From contig CP119317.1 in NCBI GenBank assembly GCA_029203125.1, positions 3,906,001-3,970,000 on the forward strand: a stretch of 64,000 bases of DNA, given 5' to 3'. Positions 52,000-60,321 of this stretch are shown one piece after another (the stretch's first letter is position 1; the number at the start of each line of letters is the position of its first letter). This stretch comes from Candidatus Cohnella colombiensis (GTDB taxonomy: Bacteria; Bacillota; Bacilli; Paenibacillales; Paenibacillaceae). A program made the translations under genes and the position numbers. The notes beneath the pieces were generated by a model. It did no database searches and had not been told where the DNA came from. It saw nothing but the letters and a program-made list of their open reading frames with translations.

Positions 52000-52446
52000 A
52001 TGGAGAACAAAGCTGTCATAGAGTTTTTAATCGAAGCAAAAAAAGTAACATATGCAGGTGAAGGATCAGAAATATCTCCATCTCGCCCAGAGTCACACGA
52101 TTTACAATTTATAAAGGGGAATTTGAGATACATTGATACTTATTTAGGTTCTGAAAAATTTGCAGGAGAAGAAGCTTTGTGGGAAAATGATAAGCCATTT
52201 TGGGCAATGAACTATGTTGGGCGTGTTATTGCAGATGGTTTTAGCGGTGACTTTTTGAAAGAAGTGCTAAAAAATGTACCTCATAACATGCCGTTTAGAG
52301 GACCTAATATATACAAGAATGATATCTTCACTTATAAATGTACAGTTGATGGAAATTTTGAATGGTTTAGCGGATACGAAGAAATTTTGATCGGAAACAC
52401 AAAAATCTATGAGTGTATGTTTCATGGTGGGGTTATTAAAGAGTGA
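52000..52446 (+). CDS. DUF5680-type protein
   Basis: This 148-residue soluble protein matches the pattern I know for DUF5680: an early YAGEGSE segment, FWAMNYVGRV, FSGDFLKEVLKNVP..MPFRGP and finally FEWFSGYEEI...YECMFHGG. Function is unknown. AAGGAGG lies 9 bases before the ATG at 52,000; the frame opens with TTG at 51,994. It may share the transcript of the small peptide gene. Confidence 0.8.
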   Translation: MENKAVIEFLIEAKKVTYAGEGSEISPSRPESHDLQFIKGNLRYIDTYLGSEKFAGEEALWENDKPFWAMNYVGRVIADGFSGDFLKEVLKNVPHNMPFRGPNIYKNDIFTYKCTVDGNFEWFSGYEEILIGNTKIYECMFHGGVIKE

Positions 52447-52472
52447 AGACAGCAAAAATCACTGTCTTTTTC
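52446..52472 (+). terminator. Terminator after the DUF5680 gene
   Basis: AAGACAG pairs with CTGTCTT around a 9-base A-rich loop, followed by TTT; the stem begins at the stop codon. Confidence 0.65.
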
Positions 52473-52593
52473 TTGTGAACCAAAGTAATTTCTTGTGTCA
52501 ATTCAATTGAGGCGAAGTAACTTCTTTGTGCACAAATTGTTGCGAAGCGAATTTCTGCTCCGACTATACTTGAACTCGAGAGGAGGGAGTAAG

Positions 52594-53490
52594 ATGGAGT
52601 GGTTGGAGCGGATGAACAGGGCGATAGACTACATTGAGGAGAACCTAACCGGGGACATTGAGCTTAGCGAGGTGGCCAGCATGGCCTGCTGTTCGTCGCA
52701 CCAATTCCAGCGAATGTTCTCATTCATTACGGATGTGACGCTGGCGGAGTATATTCGGCGGAGACGGCTGACGCTTGCTGCGCTGGAACTACAGCATCGC
52801 GGAGTGGCGAAAGTAATCGATGTCGCGCTTAAATACGGTTACGACTCTCCAGTTTCGTTCGCGCGGGCGTTCCATGCACTACACGGGATCACCCCGGCTA
52901 TGGCTCGTCAAGACGGGATTGCACTCAAAGCCTACCCCCGTCTGTCCTTCCTTATCACGATTAGAGGGGCAGATGCGATGAATTATCGAATTGAGACGAA
53001 GGAAAGTTTTGAAGTATTCGGTATTGAAGGAATTTTTCACACCGACGGAGGCGAGGAGGCACCTCAAACGCCAGCCAAACTTTGGGAGCAGAGCCATGCG
53101 AACGGCGACGTGAAGCAACTTGAAGCACGTGCGGGCGTTTTGCCATCATTCGTGAGCCAGGATCTATACCCTGTGAATGCAGTCTGCAGTTACAGGAAGA
53201 CCGGACCGGATACGTTTCCTTACATGCTGTGTGCATTCAAGGAAGAAAACAGCAACACGGACGGATACACCACGGTAACGATTCCCGCGTATACGTGGGT
53301 GATCTTTCCGTCGGAGCCGCATCACTGGGAGCAGTTCGGAGATACGATCGAAACGCTTTACCGTCGCTTTTACACCGAATGGCTTCCTACGGCTGGCTAC
53401 GAGCAGGTGGACGGGGTAGAGTTCGAAATGAACGGGACAAAAAACGGCCTCAATTATATCGAACTCTGGTTTGCGGTTCGCAAAATGTAA
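52594..53490 (+). CDS. AraC-family regulator with GyrI-like effector-binding domain
   Basis: This 298-residue protein has an N-terminal AraC double HTH (about 8-105): LSEVASMACCSSHQFQRMF and YGYDSPVSFARAFHALHGITP. The C-terminal GyrI-like/BmrR-type ligand-binding domain (about 130-298) starts YRIETKESFEVFGIEG and ends GTKNGLNYIELWFAV. Such proteins sense small hydrophobic or cationic compounds. The ATG at 52,594 directly follows AGGAGGGAG. A terminator follows. Confidence 0.9.
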   Translation: MEWLERMNRAIDYIEENLTGDIELSEVASMACCSSHQFQRMFSFITDVTLAEYIRRRRLTLAALELQHRGVAKVIDVALKYGYDSPVSFARAFHALHGITPAMARQDGIALKAYPRLSFLITIRGADAMNYRIETKESFEVFGIEGIFHTDGGEEAPQTPAKLWEQSHANGDVKQLEARAGVLPSFVSQDLYPVNAVCSYRKTGPDTFPYMLCAFKEENSNTDGYTTVTIPAYTWVIFPSEPHHWEQFGDTIETLYRRFYTEWLPTAGYEQVDGVEFEMNGTKNGLNYIELWFAVRKM

Positions 53491-53511
53491 CTAGCTCGTA
53501 GGAGGAATCCA

Positions 53512-53545
53512 AAAGGGTTGAAGCTGAAAACTTCAACCCTTTACA
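53512..53545 (+). terminator. Terminator after the AraC/GyrI-like gene
   Basis: AAAGGGTTGAAG pairs perfectly with CTTCAACCCTTT (12 bp, 7-base loop); a weak T-tract follows. Confidence 0.72.
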
Positions 53546-53608
53546 TCGGTTATTAAATATAATAGGAAATATTAGAAGACGCTTTAGAGGAAAGTGGATG
53601 GTGATGGA

Positions 53609-55168
53609 ATGAGAAAGATGCTGTTACTTATCATTTGTACACTAAGTCTAACGGCTTGCTTTGGGGGAGAGGGGGCAGAAGTACAAACTGCTCAACCGAC
53701 TGTCAAATCTATAGAAGTAGATCAACCTGAAGAATCTGCTTTACCACAATCTTCAATCAGCAATTATGAGGATTTGGAGTCTTCATTAACGACTGTGGAC
53801 ACAGAGAACGCTATCACAACCGATTTCTATACTCTAAAAGAAATTATGGGGCTAAATAAAGAGAAAGTTATCGAAAAACTGGGCCAATCCTATTCCCAGT
53901 ACGTCGGCAGTGATTTACAGCCAGGGAAAGGATTACTGTATGAAGAGATGGGGCTAAGTATCATTTTCGATGAGAAAACGGGTAGTATTAAAACGATTTA
54001 TTGCAATGAGCTAGTAGATATTGATGGTGTAAAGCTAGGCATGGAACCTAATGAAATTAGTCTCTTGTTAGGAAGCGGGAAAACGAAAATAACGACAGGC
54101 CGTAAGCCCTCTTACGAAATGTCGTATAACTTCGGTCAATTCTTTATTCGTTTTATAGCCACAGATGAGAATAGCCCGATTACCCGCCTCGAGATCCAAA
54201 GAAATGATGCATATGAGGATTCCATCACTTCACGTGCTTCATTCAAACCAGATTTGGAGCATATTCAAGCTATTATTAACATGGATAGAGAGTCAATCAT
54301 TGAACTACTCGGTATGGATTATTATCTATACTACAGCAATGGCGATACCCATTACGGAACAGGAATCGCTTACCCACAGTGGGGGATTACGATAACCTTT
54401 GACAATAGCGGGGATTATATCGATTCGATTTTATGCGATGAGGGAGCAACGTATGAAGGCATTACTAATGTGGATATTAATGGCGCTAAGGTAGGCATGA
54501 CAGTCTCTGAGCTCAGAGAGATTCTAGGAGAAGGAGAAATAGTCGATTGGACGTTGGATCCGGAATGGTATCCACCTAACTATTTATTAGTGTATGAGTT
54601 CGACAAAATCGTGGTTAGTTTCTGGTTGGAAGATCGCGAGGGTAAAACGGATGATTTACATATTTACAGAAAGGCTGGGGAGATTTTTTATTATCCGGAC
54701 AGCAATCAAGTTAAGCCTATTGCATACGCTTTAGACTTCAACAAAATAAAGAAGCTAATAAGTTTGACCCAGGAACAAGTGATTGAAGAGCTGGGCAAAG
54801 AATATGGGGAATACCATAAAGTCATAGGTAAATTTGAACTTGGCTACGGATTGTTCTATGAACGATATGGGATGATCTTTGTAAATGAATATTATTCGAA
54901 TATTAATTCCATCTACTGCAGAGAAAATGTCGATATTAATGGAGCAAAGCTAGGTATGACATTTTCCGAAATCCAGCGTTTTTTGGGTACTGAAGGGGTG
55001 GTAGAACGAGTGGAACCTGAATCTATGTATGACCAACCCTACTATAAATTAATCTATACCTATGACGATTTCACCATTTGCTTTGCAGCGTATGAGAAGG
55101 GTGGAAGGACGGTTGAGGCGAAAATTCAGTCGATAGAGGCTGAAGAGCTAGATGTCGAAGTTCATTAA
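53609..55168 (+). CDS. Lipoprotein with three tandem ~130-residue repeats, unknown function
   Basis: About 519 residues: lipobox LTAC (Cys17), a Glu/Gln/Ser-rich linker to about 75, and three units. Each unit has a helix like I..LN.E.VIE.LG..Y..Y, a G.G.LYE..G..I.F strand pair, the phrase VDI(D/N)G(A/V)K(L/V)GM followed by a helix with LG, and a closing Y.F...I.F pair. The VDINGAKLGM phrase occurs once per unit (near nt 54,018, 54,470 and 54,930). No known family could be named; the rhythm is of small alpha/beta domains such as SmpA-like folds. Start choice between ATG 53,609 and GTG 53,594 is open. Confidence 0.7.
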   Translation: MRKMLLLIICTLSLTACFGGEGAEVQTAQPTVKSIEVDQPEESALPQSSISNYEDLESSLTTVDTENAITTDFYTLKEIMGLNKEKVIEKLGQSYSQYVGSDLQPGKGLLYEEMGLSIIFDEKTGSIKTIYCNELVDIDGVKLGMEPNEISLLLGSGKTKITTGRKPSYEMSYNFGQFFIRFIATDENSPITRLEIQRNDAYEDSITSRASFKPDLEHIQAIINMDRESIIELLGMDYYLYYSNGDTHYGTGIAYPQWGITITFDNSGDYIDSILCDEGATYEGITNVDINGAKVGMTVSELREILGEGEIVDWTLDPEWYPPNYLLVYEFDKIVVSFWLEDREGKTDDLHIYRKAGEIFYYPDSNQVKPIAYALDFNKIKKLISLTQEQVIEELGKEYGEYHKVIGKFELGYGLFYERYGMIFVNEYYSNINSIYCRENVDINGAKLGMTFSEIQRFLGTEGVVERVEPESMYDQPYYKLIYTYDDFTICFAAYEKGGRTVEAKIQSIEAEELDVEVH

Positions 55169-55326
55169 AAAGGCTGGTAAGTCCTCCAAAATCGGTGTAA
55201 GTATGCCACTTTTCCTCATGAAACTTAACGAGTATACCTTTAAAAGATGAATTGCAATGACGATAGAATAGATAGAAGTAATTTCCCCTTCTACAATCAA
55301 ATACTATTAACTAGGATGCGATTCCA

Positions 55327-56424
55327 TTGACACAGGTACTAGAACTTCATGAGGATGTAAGAAAGTGGCAAAGGAAGATTCTGAATGGCTATTGGATTGT
55401 GGTTCTGATTTCCTTAGTAGCTGAGATTGTCGCCCTCTTCATTAAGATGAAATTAAGTCCAGAAGTTGTGCAACATTTCTTGTTACACACGATGGCTATT
55501 CCTTCAGGATTGCAAATCGCACTCGTTACGACAAATGAACTGCTGGAGCGGTATTATAAGAAACCGCGCCCCTATACGATCATCTTAACAGGTATCCTAA
55601 TAGGTGCTGTTCTGATTTACGGCAACAAGACTTTGATTGGAATGCAGTATGTCATGATGATTCCGATGTTGACCGCGGCGTTCCATTTTACAAAAAAACA
55701 CCTAACATTCGCATATTTAATGCTATTCCCCGTGTTGGCAACTATGTATGTGCTATACCCCAAAATTTGGGATTATATGACGATTTATGAACGGTTTGCC
55801 CTGTTCTTTATTCTGAGTGGTGAATATTTGATCCTGGTGCAACTACTCCACAGAGGGAAGGATATGATGGAGAGGCTGATTAGGAGTTCTCGTTCTGAAC
55901 GGGATTTGCTGATCAAGAATACCATCATGGAACGGTTAAGCAAGACCGATGCCTTGACAGATTTATATAATCATAAGACCTTCCATGAATATCTGGATCA
56001 TATGATCGAACAATTCGAGACAAACAAGATGCCGCTCCAAATCGCGGTATTGGATATCGACAATTTCAAGTCCATCAACGATACTTACGGCCATGCAGTC
56101 GGTGACATCATATTGAAGAGAGTGGCCGGCATTTCGCGACAGTCGCTTACATCGGACGAGATTATTGCCCGATACGGTGGCGAAGAATTCGCCATAATCT
56201 TTCCTGCAAAGAATTTGGAGCAAGCTCTCGATTTATGCGAATATACCCGGAAGTCTATTTGGCAGCTCAATCACCCGGAAATGGAAGACCGCCGAGTCAC
56301 GGTCAGCATCGGACTGTCAGAATACGTTCAAGGAATGGGGAAGTCCCGTTTTTTCAGCATCACGGATTCCTTGCTCTATCAAGCTAAAAAAACCGGCAAA
56401 AACAAAACTGTCTATCCAGTATGA
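55327..56424 (+). CDS. Membrane-bound diguanylate cyclase (GGDEF)
   Basis: This 365-residue protein makes cyclic-di-GMP. About six membrane helices (20-180) are followed by a short coiled linker and the GGDEF domain (about 205-365). Present are DALTDLYNHKTF, the metal-binding LDIDNFKSINDTYGH, and GGEEF at about residue 284, so it should be active. The product-inhibition RxxD site is not seen before GGEEF (the positions read TSDE). The start is TTG at 55,327 with AGGATG upstream. Confidence 0.92.
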   Translation: MTQVLELHEDVRKWQRKILNGYWIVVLISLVAEIVALFIKMKLSPEVVQHFLLHTMAIPSGLQIALVTTNELLERYYKKPRPYTIILTGILIGAVLIYGNKTLIGMQYVMMIPMLTAAFHFTKKHLTFAYLMLFPVLATMYVLYPKIWDYMTIYERFALFFILSGEYLILVQLLHRGKDMMERLIRSSRSERDLLIKNTIMERLSKTDALTDLYNHKTFHEYLDHMIEQFETNKMPLQIAVLDIDNFKSINDTYGHAVGDIILKRVAGISRQSLTSDEIIARYGGEEFAIIFPAKNLEQALDLCEYTRKSIWQLNHPEMEDRRVTVSIGLSEYVQGMGKSRFFSITDSLLYQAKKTGKNKTVYPV

Positions 56425-56508
56425 TAAGAGAACTTCCAGTCGGATAGGGCGAATCATGATATAATAACCCTAATGTTACCAAAATGACTCAAATGGAGGT
56501 GAACTTGA

Positions 56509-56757
56509 TTGGAGCATATTTTTGACTTTATTCAATTGGCGCTCTCGATCGGTCTCATCTCTTCCATATTGGTTCTTCCATTCACCTACTTTTCTACCCG
56601 AACGATACACTGGAATCAAGAAGATGCTTCGGCGGGTTCAACTTTGTTCGTGTCTGTCAGACAGCCACAGCTTGACGGGATCCAGCGGTGGATAGTGCGT
56701 ATTGCCAGACGAAAAGAAGCGCCAGATGAAGATGCCCACGGTCTTTCCCCACATTGA
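56509..56757 (+). CDS. Small membrane ORF, MifM-like translation-arrest sensor candidate
   Basis: 82 codons starting TTG 56,509 with GGAGGT 8 bases upstream. One N-terminal membrane helix (about 5-28: FIQLALSIGLISSILVLPF) is followed by a linker and a C-terminal segment GIQRWIVRIARRKEAPDEDAHG. From memory, B. subtilis MifM, the nascent chain that stalls ribosomes when YidC activity is low, has a stalling region of the form RITSWIRKVFRMNSPVNDEEDA. The IxxWI core (Ile58, Trp61, Ile62), the basic stretch, a Pro and the acidic DEDA (73-76) line up. The ORF sits exactly where mifM does, directly before yidC. The last codons form the left arm of a hairpin that hides the yidC start. Confidence 0.75.
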   Translation: MEHIFDFIQLALSIGLISSILVLPFTYFSTRTIHWNQEDASAGSTLFVSVRQPQLDGIQRWIVRIARRKEAPDEDAHGLSPH

Positions 56758-56790
56758 TAAAGCAACATTCAATTAGGGAGGATGACCGTG
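56737..56790 (+). promoter_or_regulatory. RNA hairpin masking the yidC ribosome site and start codon
   Basis: CACGGTC (56,737-56,743) pairs perfectly with GACCGTG (56,784-56,790), which includes the yidC GTG start. After a T-T mismatch, TTC (56,745-56,747) pairs with GGA (56,780-56,782). With one A bulged, CCC (56,748-56,750) pairs with GGG (56,776-56,778). The whole Shine-Dalgarno GGGAGG is thus inside the stem. The left arm lies in the last codons of the small ORF. A ribosome stalled at the DEDA codons (56,725-56,736) would cover the left arm and free the yidC start. Confidence 0.72.
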
Positions 56791-57621
56791 AAAATATTAT
56801 TGATGTCCCAAAAGTGGACGAAGCCCATACTCATCGTTATGTTTGTAGCTATTCCAATGATTCTGCTTAGCGGATGCTCGACAGCATCCCTATCAAACCC
56901 GATTCATGCTGATTCGCCGGGAATCTTTAATCATTACTTTATTTATCCGTTCTCGCTCATGATCAAGTATTTCGCGAATGCGTTTCACGGAGATTACGGA
57001 TTATCGATCGTACTCGTTACTTTCATCATCAGACTTGCTATTATGCCGCTCATGATGAATCAAACGAAGAAGCAAATGGCTATGAAAGAAAAGATGGCGA
57101 TCGTCCAGCCGGAGTTAAATGCGCTCAAGGAGAAGTATAAGAACGATGCCGGCGCGGATGCGAAAAAGCAACAGCAAATCGAAATGATGCAGATCTACCA
57201 GAAGCACCAATTTAATCCCTTAAACATAGGGTGTTTGCCGATACTTCTTCAATGGCCGATCACCCTCGCATTTTACTACGCTATTCGTCGTACCCCAGAG
57301 ATCGCAGCTCACGATTTTCTATGGTTTAGTTTGGGGAATACGGATATGATTTTGCCACTCATTGCCGCTGCGGTTTATTACGTTCAGTTTCGCGTGTCAC
57401 AATCCGCTTCAGTGCAATATCAGCAAAATCAAAATAAACAAATGGCTTTCATCGGATTGTTGTCCCCGATCATGATGGGTATGATTTCTTTTGCGATGCC
57501 AGCTGCGTTACCGTTATATTGGGCGGTTGGCGGTATATTCATAATCGTGCAAACGATAATACTCAATAAGATGTACGCAAGGAAGCCAATGCAGCAAGTA
57601 AAAACCTCAATAGCGGAGTAG
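56788..57621 (+). CDS. yidC: YidC/OxaA/SpoIIIJ-type membrane protein insertase
   Basis: This 277-residue lipoprotein insertase has lipobox LSGC (Cys30) and five membrane helices. The FIIRLAIMPLMM segment carries the conserved groove Arg, and the cytoplasmic coiled loop reads MNQTKKQMAMKEKMAIVQPELNALKEKY split by charge. The FNPLNIGCLPILLQWP motif is characteristic. The GTG at 56,788 is favoured because GGGAGG lies 6 bases upstream; an ATG at 56,782 directly abuts it. A regulated paralogue (YidC2/YqjG role) is suggested by the arrest-peptide candidate upstream. In most Firmicutes the constitutive copy lies next to rnpA, which is not here. Confidence 0.92.
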   Translation: MKILLMSQKWTKPILIVMFVAIPMILLSGCSTASLSNPIHADSPGIFNHYFIYPFSLMIKYFANAFHGDYGLSIVLVTFIIRLAIMPLMMNQTKKQMAMKEKMAIVQPELNALKEKYKNDAGADAKKQQQIEMMQIYQKHQFNPLNIGCLPILLQWPITLAFYYAIRRTPEIAAHDFLWFSLGNTDMILPLIAAAVYYVQFRVSQSASVQYQQNQNKQMAFIGLLSPIMMGMISFAMPAALPLYWAVGGIFIIVQTIILNKMYARKPMQQVKTSIAE

Positions 57622-57647
57622 AAGAAGCATTAAAATATTAAATTAAT

Positions 57648-57693
57648 AAATACGGGATTTCTGAGGCGTGAACTCAGAAGTCCCGTATTTTTT
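57648..57693 (+). terminator. Terminator after yidC
   Basis: AATACGGGATTTCTGAG pairs with CTCAGAAGTCCCGTATT (one T-G) around a 7-base loop and is followed by TTTT. Confidence 0.88.
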
Positions 57694-57790
57694 GCTGGTC
57701 TTTATATCTATGTCCCAGGAGTATCCGGTCGATTAATATGGTAAAATAAGGTTTAAGCACTTATACCCTTTACTCGTGGAGGCATACCTC

Positions 57791-59377
57791 ATGGTTCTCG
57801 CCGTATCACTCGTCATTCTCGCTCTGATCGTCGTTCCGCCGCTCGCGTTCATAGTTTACATGTACATCCTGTCCAAAAGACCGAAGCATTCCATTATCCG
57901 CTCCCACCCGTTCCTCGGCTGGATGCGCTACTTGCTCGAGAAGCTTGGGCCGGAATTCCGCCAATACTGGTTCGATAACGACACGGAAGGCAAGCCGTTC
58001 TCCCGCGCCGATTTCGTCGGACTCGTCTACGCGGCCAAGTACCGTACCGATCTAATCTCCTTCGGTGGCCGTCGCGATTACGAGAAGCCGGGCTATTACT
58101 TGTCCAATGCGATGTTCCCGAAGCTGACGAGCGAGCTGAACGTCGACAACGAGACGTCGGTGCCCGGCAAAAAATACGTCATTATCGACGAAGGGGTGTT
58201 CACAAGGCGGGAAAAGTTTGTCGATGAGCAGGTCAAGCCGTGGCTTCTCACGGAGGACGACGCAGTCATCGTTGGTGAGCATCGACAAATACCGTGGCGG
58301 ATCAGAGGGATGTTCGGAGCTTCAGCGACGTCGTTCGGCGCAGTTGGGGAGCATTACATTCAGTCGACTGGCAGTGGAGCTCGAATGGCTGGCGGTTCAT
58401 GGATTAATACTGGCGAAGGAGGTGTCGCGGACATTCACCTCGCCACCGGAGCTGACATCGTCGCCCAGATCGGACCGGGCCTTTTCGGATTCCGTGATGA
58501 GACTGGCATCTTCTCGATCGAAGAGTTCAAGCGTAAAGCCGCCATGCCGAACATCAAGGCGTTCGAGTTGAAGTTCCACCAAGGCGCCAAAATTCGCGGT
58601 GGCCACCTTGAAGGCTCCAAAGTGACCGAAGCAGTCGCCCGTGCCCGACTTGTCCCGGTCGGTAAGACGGTCAATTCGCCGAACCGGTTCGAATTTCTGA
58701 CGAGTCCCGATGAAGCACTGCGCTTCATCGGCTCCTTGCAGGAAGCCGGAGGCAAGCCGGTTGGCATCAAGCTTGTCGTCGGTGATCCCCAGCGGCTAGA
58801 GCCGCTGTTCCAAGCGATGCTCAAGCTCGACATTTTCCCCGATTTCATCACGGTCGACGGATCGGAGGGCGGCTCCGGTGCGACGTTCAAGGCGATGGCC
58901 GACGGAATGGGGCTGCCGCTGTATGCCGCATTGCTCATTCTCGACGATATCGCCCGTAAGTTCGGCGTGCGCAACCGCTTCCGGATTTTCGCATCAGGTA
59001 AGCTCATCACGCCGGACAAAGTCGCGATCGCCCTCGCACTCGGCGCTGACTGCGTCAACTCCGCGCGCGGCTTCATGATGGCCAATGGATGTATTATGGC
59101 GATGCAGTGCCATACGGGGAAATGCCCGACAGGGATTACGACGACGGATTCGAAGTATCAGGAAGCACTCGCGCCCGAAGAGAAGCAATGGCGTGTCATG
59201 AACTATATATTGCAGATGCGTGAAGGGCTGTTTTCGCTTGCCGCCGCATGCGGCTTGCGATCTCCCCGTGAGTTGCGCCGGGAGCACGTTGTGTTCGCAG
59301 ACGAGCAAGGGCACACTGCGCGCGTCAGTGATTTGTTCCCGTATCCAGAGCCAGAAGCGGAATTCTCTGCTCAATGA
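57791..59377 (+). CDS. FMN-binding glutamate-synthase-like protein (YerD type)
   Basis: This 528-residue protein has an N-terminal membrane helix (VLAVSLVILALIVVPPLAFIVYMY in part) and a glutamate-synthase-type (beta/alpha)8 FMN domain. Present are GGVADIHLATGADIVAQIG, DGSEGGSGAT, ASGKLITPDKVAIALALGAD and the cysteine segment MQCHTGKCPTGI, which in the family ligates an iron-sulfur cluster. It lacks the glutaminase and C-terminal beta-helix parts of GltB. It is therefore an archaeal-type or YerD-like protein of uncertain reaction. The ATG at 57,791 has GGAGG 8 bases upstream; the frame opens with GTG at 57,776, at the ribosome site. Confidence 0.9.
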   Translation: MVLAVSLVILALIVVPPLAFIVYMYILSKRPKHSIIRSHPFLGWMRYLLEKLGPEFRQYWFDNDTEGKPFSRADFVGLVYAAKYRTDLISFGGRRDYEKPGYYLSNAMFPKLTSELNVDNETSVPGKKYVIIDEGVFTRREKFVDEQVKPWLLTEDDAVIVGEHRQIPWRIRGMFGASATSFGAVGEHYIQSTGSGARMAGGSWINTGEGGVADIHLATGADIVAQIGPGLFGFRDETGIFSIEEFKRKAAMPNIKAFELKFHQGAKIRGGHLEGSKVTEAVARARLVPVGKTVNSPNRFEFLTSPDEALRFIGSLQEAGGKPVGIKLVVGDPQRLEPLFQAMLKLDIFPDFITVDGSEGGSGATFKAMADGMGLPLYAALLILDDIARKFGVRNRFRIFASGKLITPDKVAIALALGADCVNSARGFMMANGCIMAMQCHTGKCPTGITTTDSKYQEALAPEEKQWRVMNYILQMREGLFSLAAACGLRSPRELRREHVVFADEQGHTARVSDLFPYPEPEAEFSAQ

Positions 59378-59395
59378 TAGAACCGACGTGTAAAG

Positions 59396-60235
59396 TTACG
59401 AGGTGGCGGTAATAAGCTTCGCGTGTACGGTGAATCGACCGCCCTCTTCCGTACGGGAACACGTCGACAGCGTTAGGATCGTATCGTCCGCTCCTACAGA
59501 GATGCCCGTGTCGTACAAGGAGTTCGCCTTCAGATCGCCTGCGAACGACCAGAATTGTTCATCGTCCGCGAACTCGGTTCGGATATAGTCTTCGTTCACA
59601 TCAGTGTAGTACACGGAGAAAATTAACCATTTGAGGTCCCCGTACAACGTGTCGAAGGAAATGACCGTATGCTCTTCATAGTAATCTTCATCTTTGTACT
59701 TAAGCAGTCCTTTGAACATGATTTCGTCATTCATGTAATGGCCATAGACGATCCAATGGTACTCAGGACGGTCGATATGGTTGCGATAATCCATGAAAAT
59801 GCTGCCCGTCACGTTGTCGTTTCGGTACAAGTCCTTCTTCAAGTAAAATGCGTTATCCTCCGCTTGCAGCACAGGATAATCAATCGTCGTGCCGTCGATC
59901 TTCAGCCAGCCTACAACATCGGAATTGGTCTGCAACAGCGTCTTGAATCGTTCCTGCACCGTCAAGCTCGCAGGCAGGTTGGCGCGGTCAGATGCCGCGA
60001 ACGGAGACTTCGACTTCAAGTCGACGGGCATAGTGTTCGGGATCGGTACGAACGGGGGTAATGCCTTCGTTTGTGTCGTCTGATTAGCTTCGCGATACAG
60101 CGTTTTCGCTTCGTCAAGTTGATGCTTCGACGATCGCACGTCACCGTAATAATCGATCAGCTTCCAGGCCGATAGCACGCACACCGCGAGCGTGGCCGCG
60201 CAACCCGCGTAATAGCCAATCTTATGCCAGTGCAT
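59396..60235 (-). CDS. srtB: Class B sortase
   Basis: This 279-residue transpeptidase anchors surface proteins to peptidoglycan. A membrane helix (about 6-27) is followed by the sortase barrel, with catalytic His166 (VYGHYM), Cys259 (LTLSTCS) and Arg267 (GGRFTV). The class-B extra helix region lies between. The ATG at 60,235 has GGAGG upstream; the frame extends to 60,313. It is directly downstream of a gene whose product ends in an NPKTG sorting signal, the motif used by B. anthracis sortase B, so the two form a dedicated pair. Confidence 0.9.
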   Translation of the reverse strand: MHWHKIGYYAGCAATLAVCVLSAWKLIDYYGDVRSSKHQLDEAKTLYREANQTTQTKALPPFVPIPNTMPVDLKSKSPFAASDRANLPASLTVQERFKTLLQTNSDVVGWLKIDGTTIDYPVLQAEDNAFYLKKDLYRNDNVTGSIFMDYRNHIDRPEYHWIVYGHYMNDEIMFKGLLKYKDEDYYEEHTVISFDTLYGDLKWLIFSVYYTDVNEDYIRTEFADDEQFWSFAGDLKANSLYDTGISVGADDTILTLSTCSRTEEGGRFTVHAKLITATS

Positions 60236-60273
60236 CAAACTTCCCTCCTCCACCTTCGCCACATTGAAACGCA

Positions 60274-60308
60274 AAATCCGCATAGATCCGGAGGGATTAT
60301 GCGGATTT
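60274..60308 (-). terminator. Intercistronic hairpin between the NPKTG protein and sortase genes
   Basis: AAATCCGCATA pairs perfectly with TATGCGGATTT; on the minus strand TTGCG follows rather than a T-run. It may attenuate, giving more substrate than sortase message. Confidence 0.55.
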
Positions 60309-60321
60309 GCCAACGTTCAGA

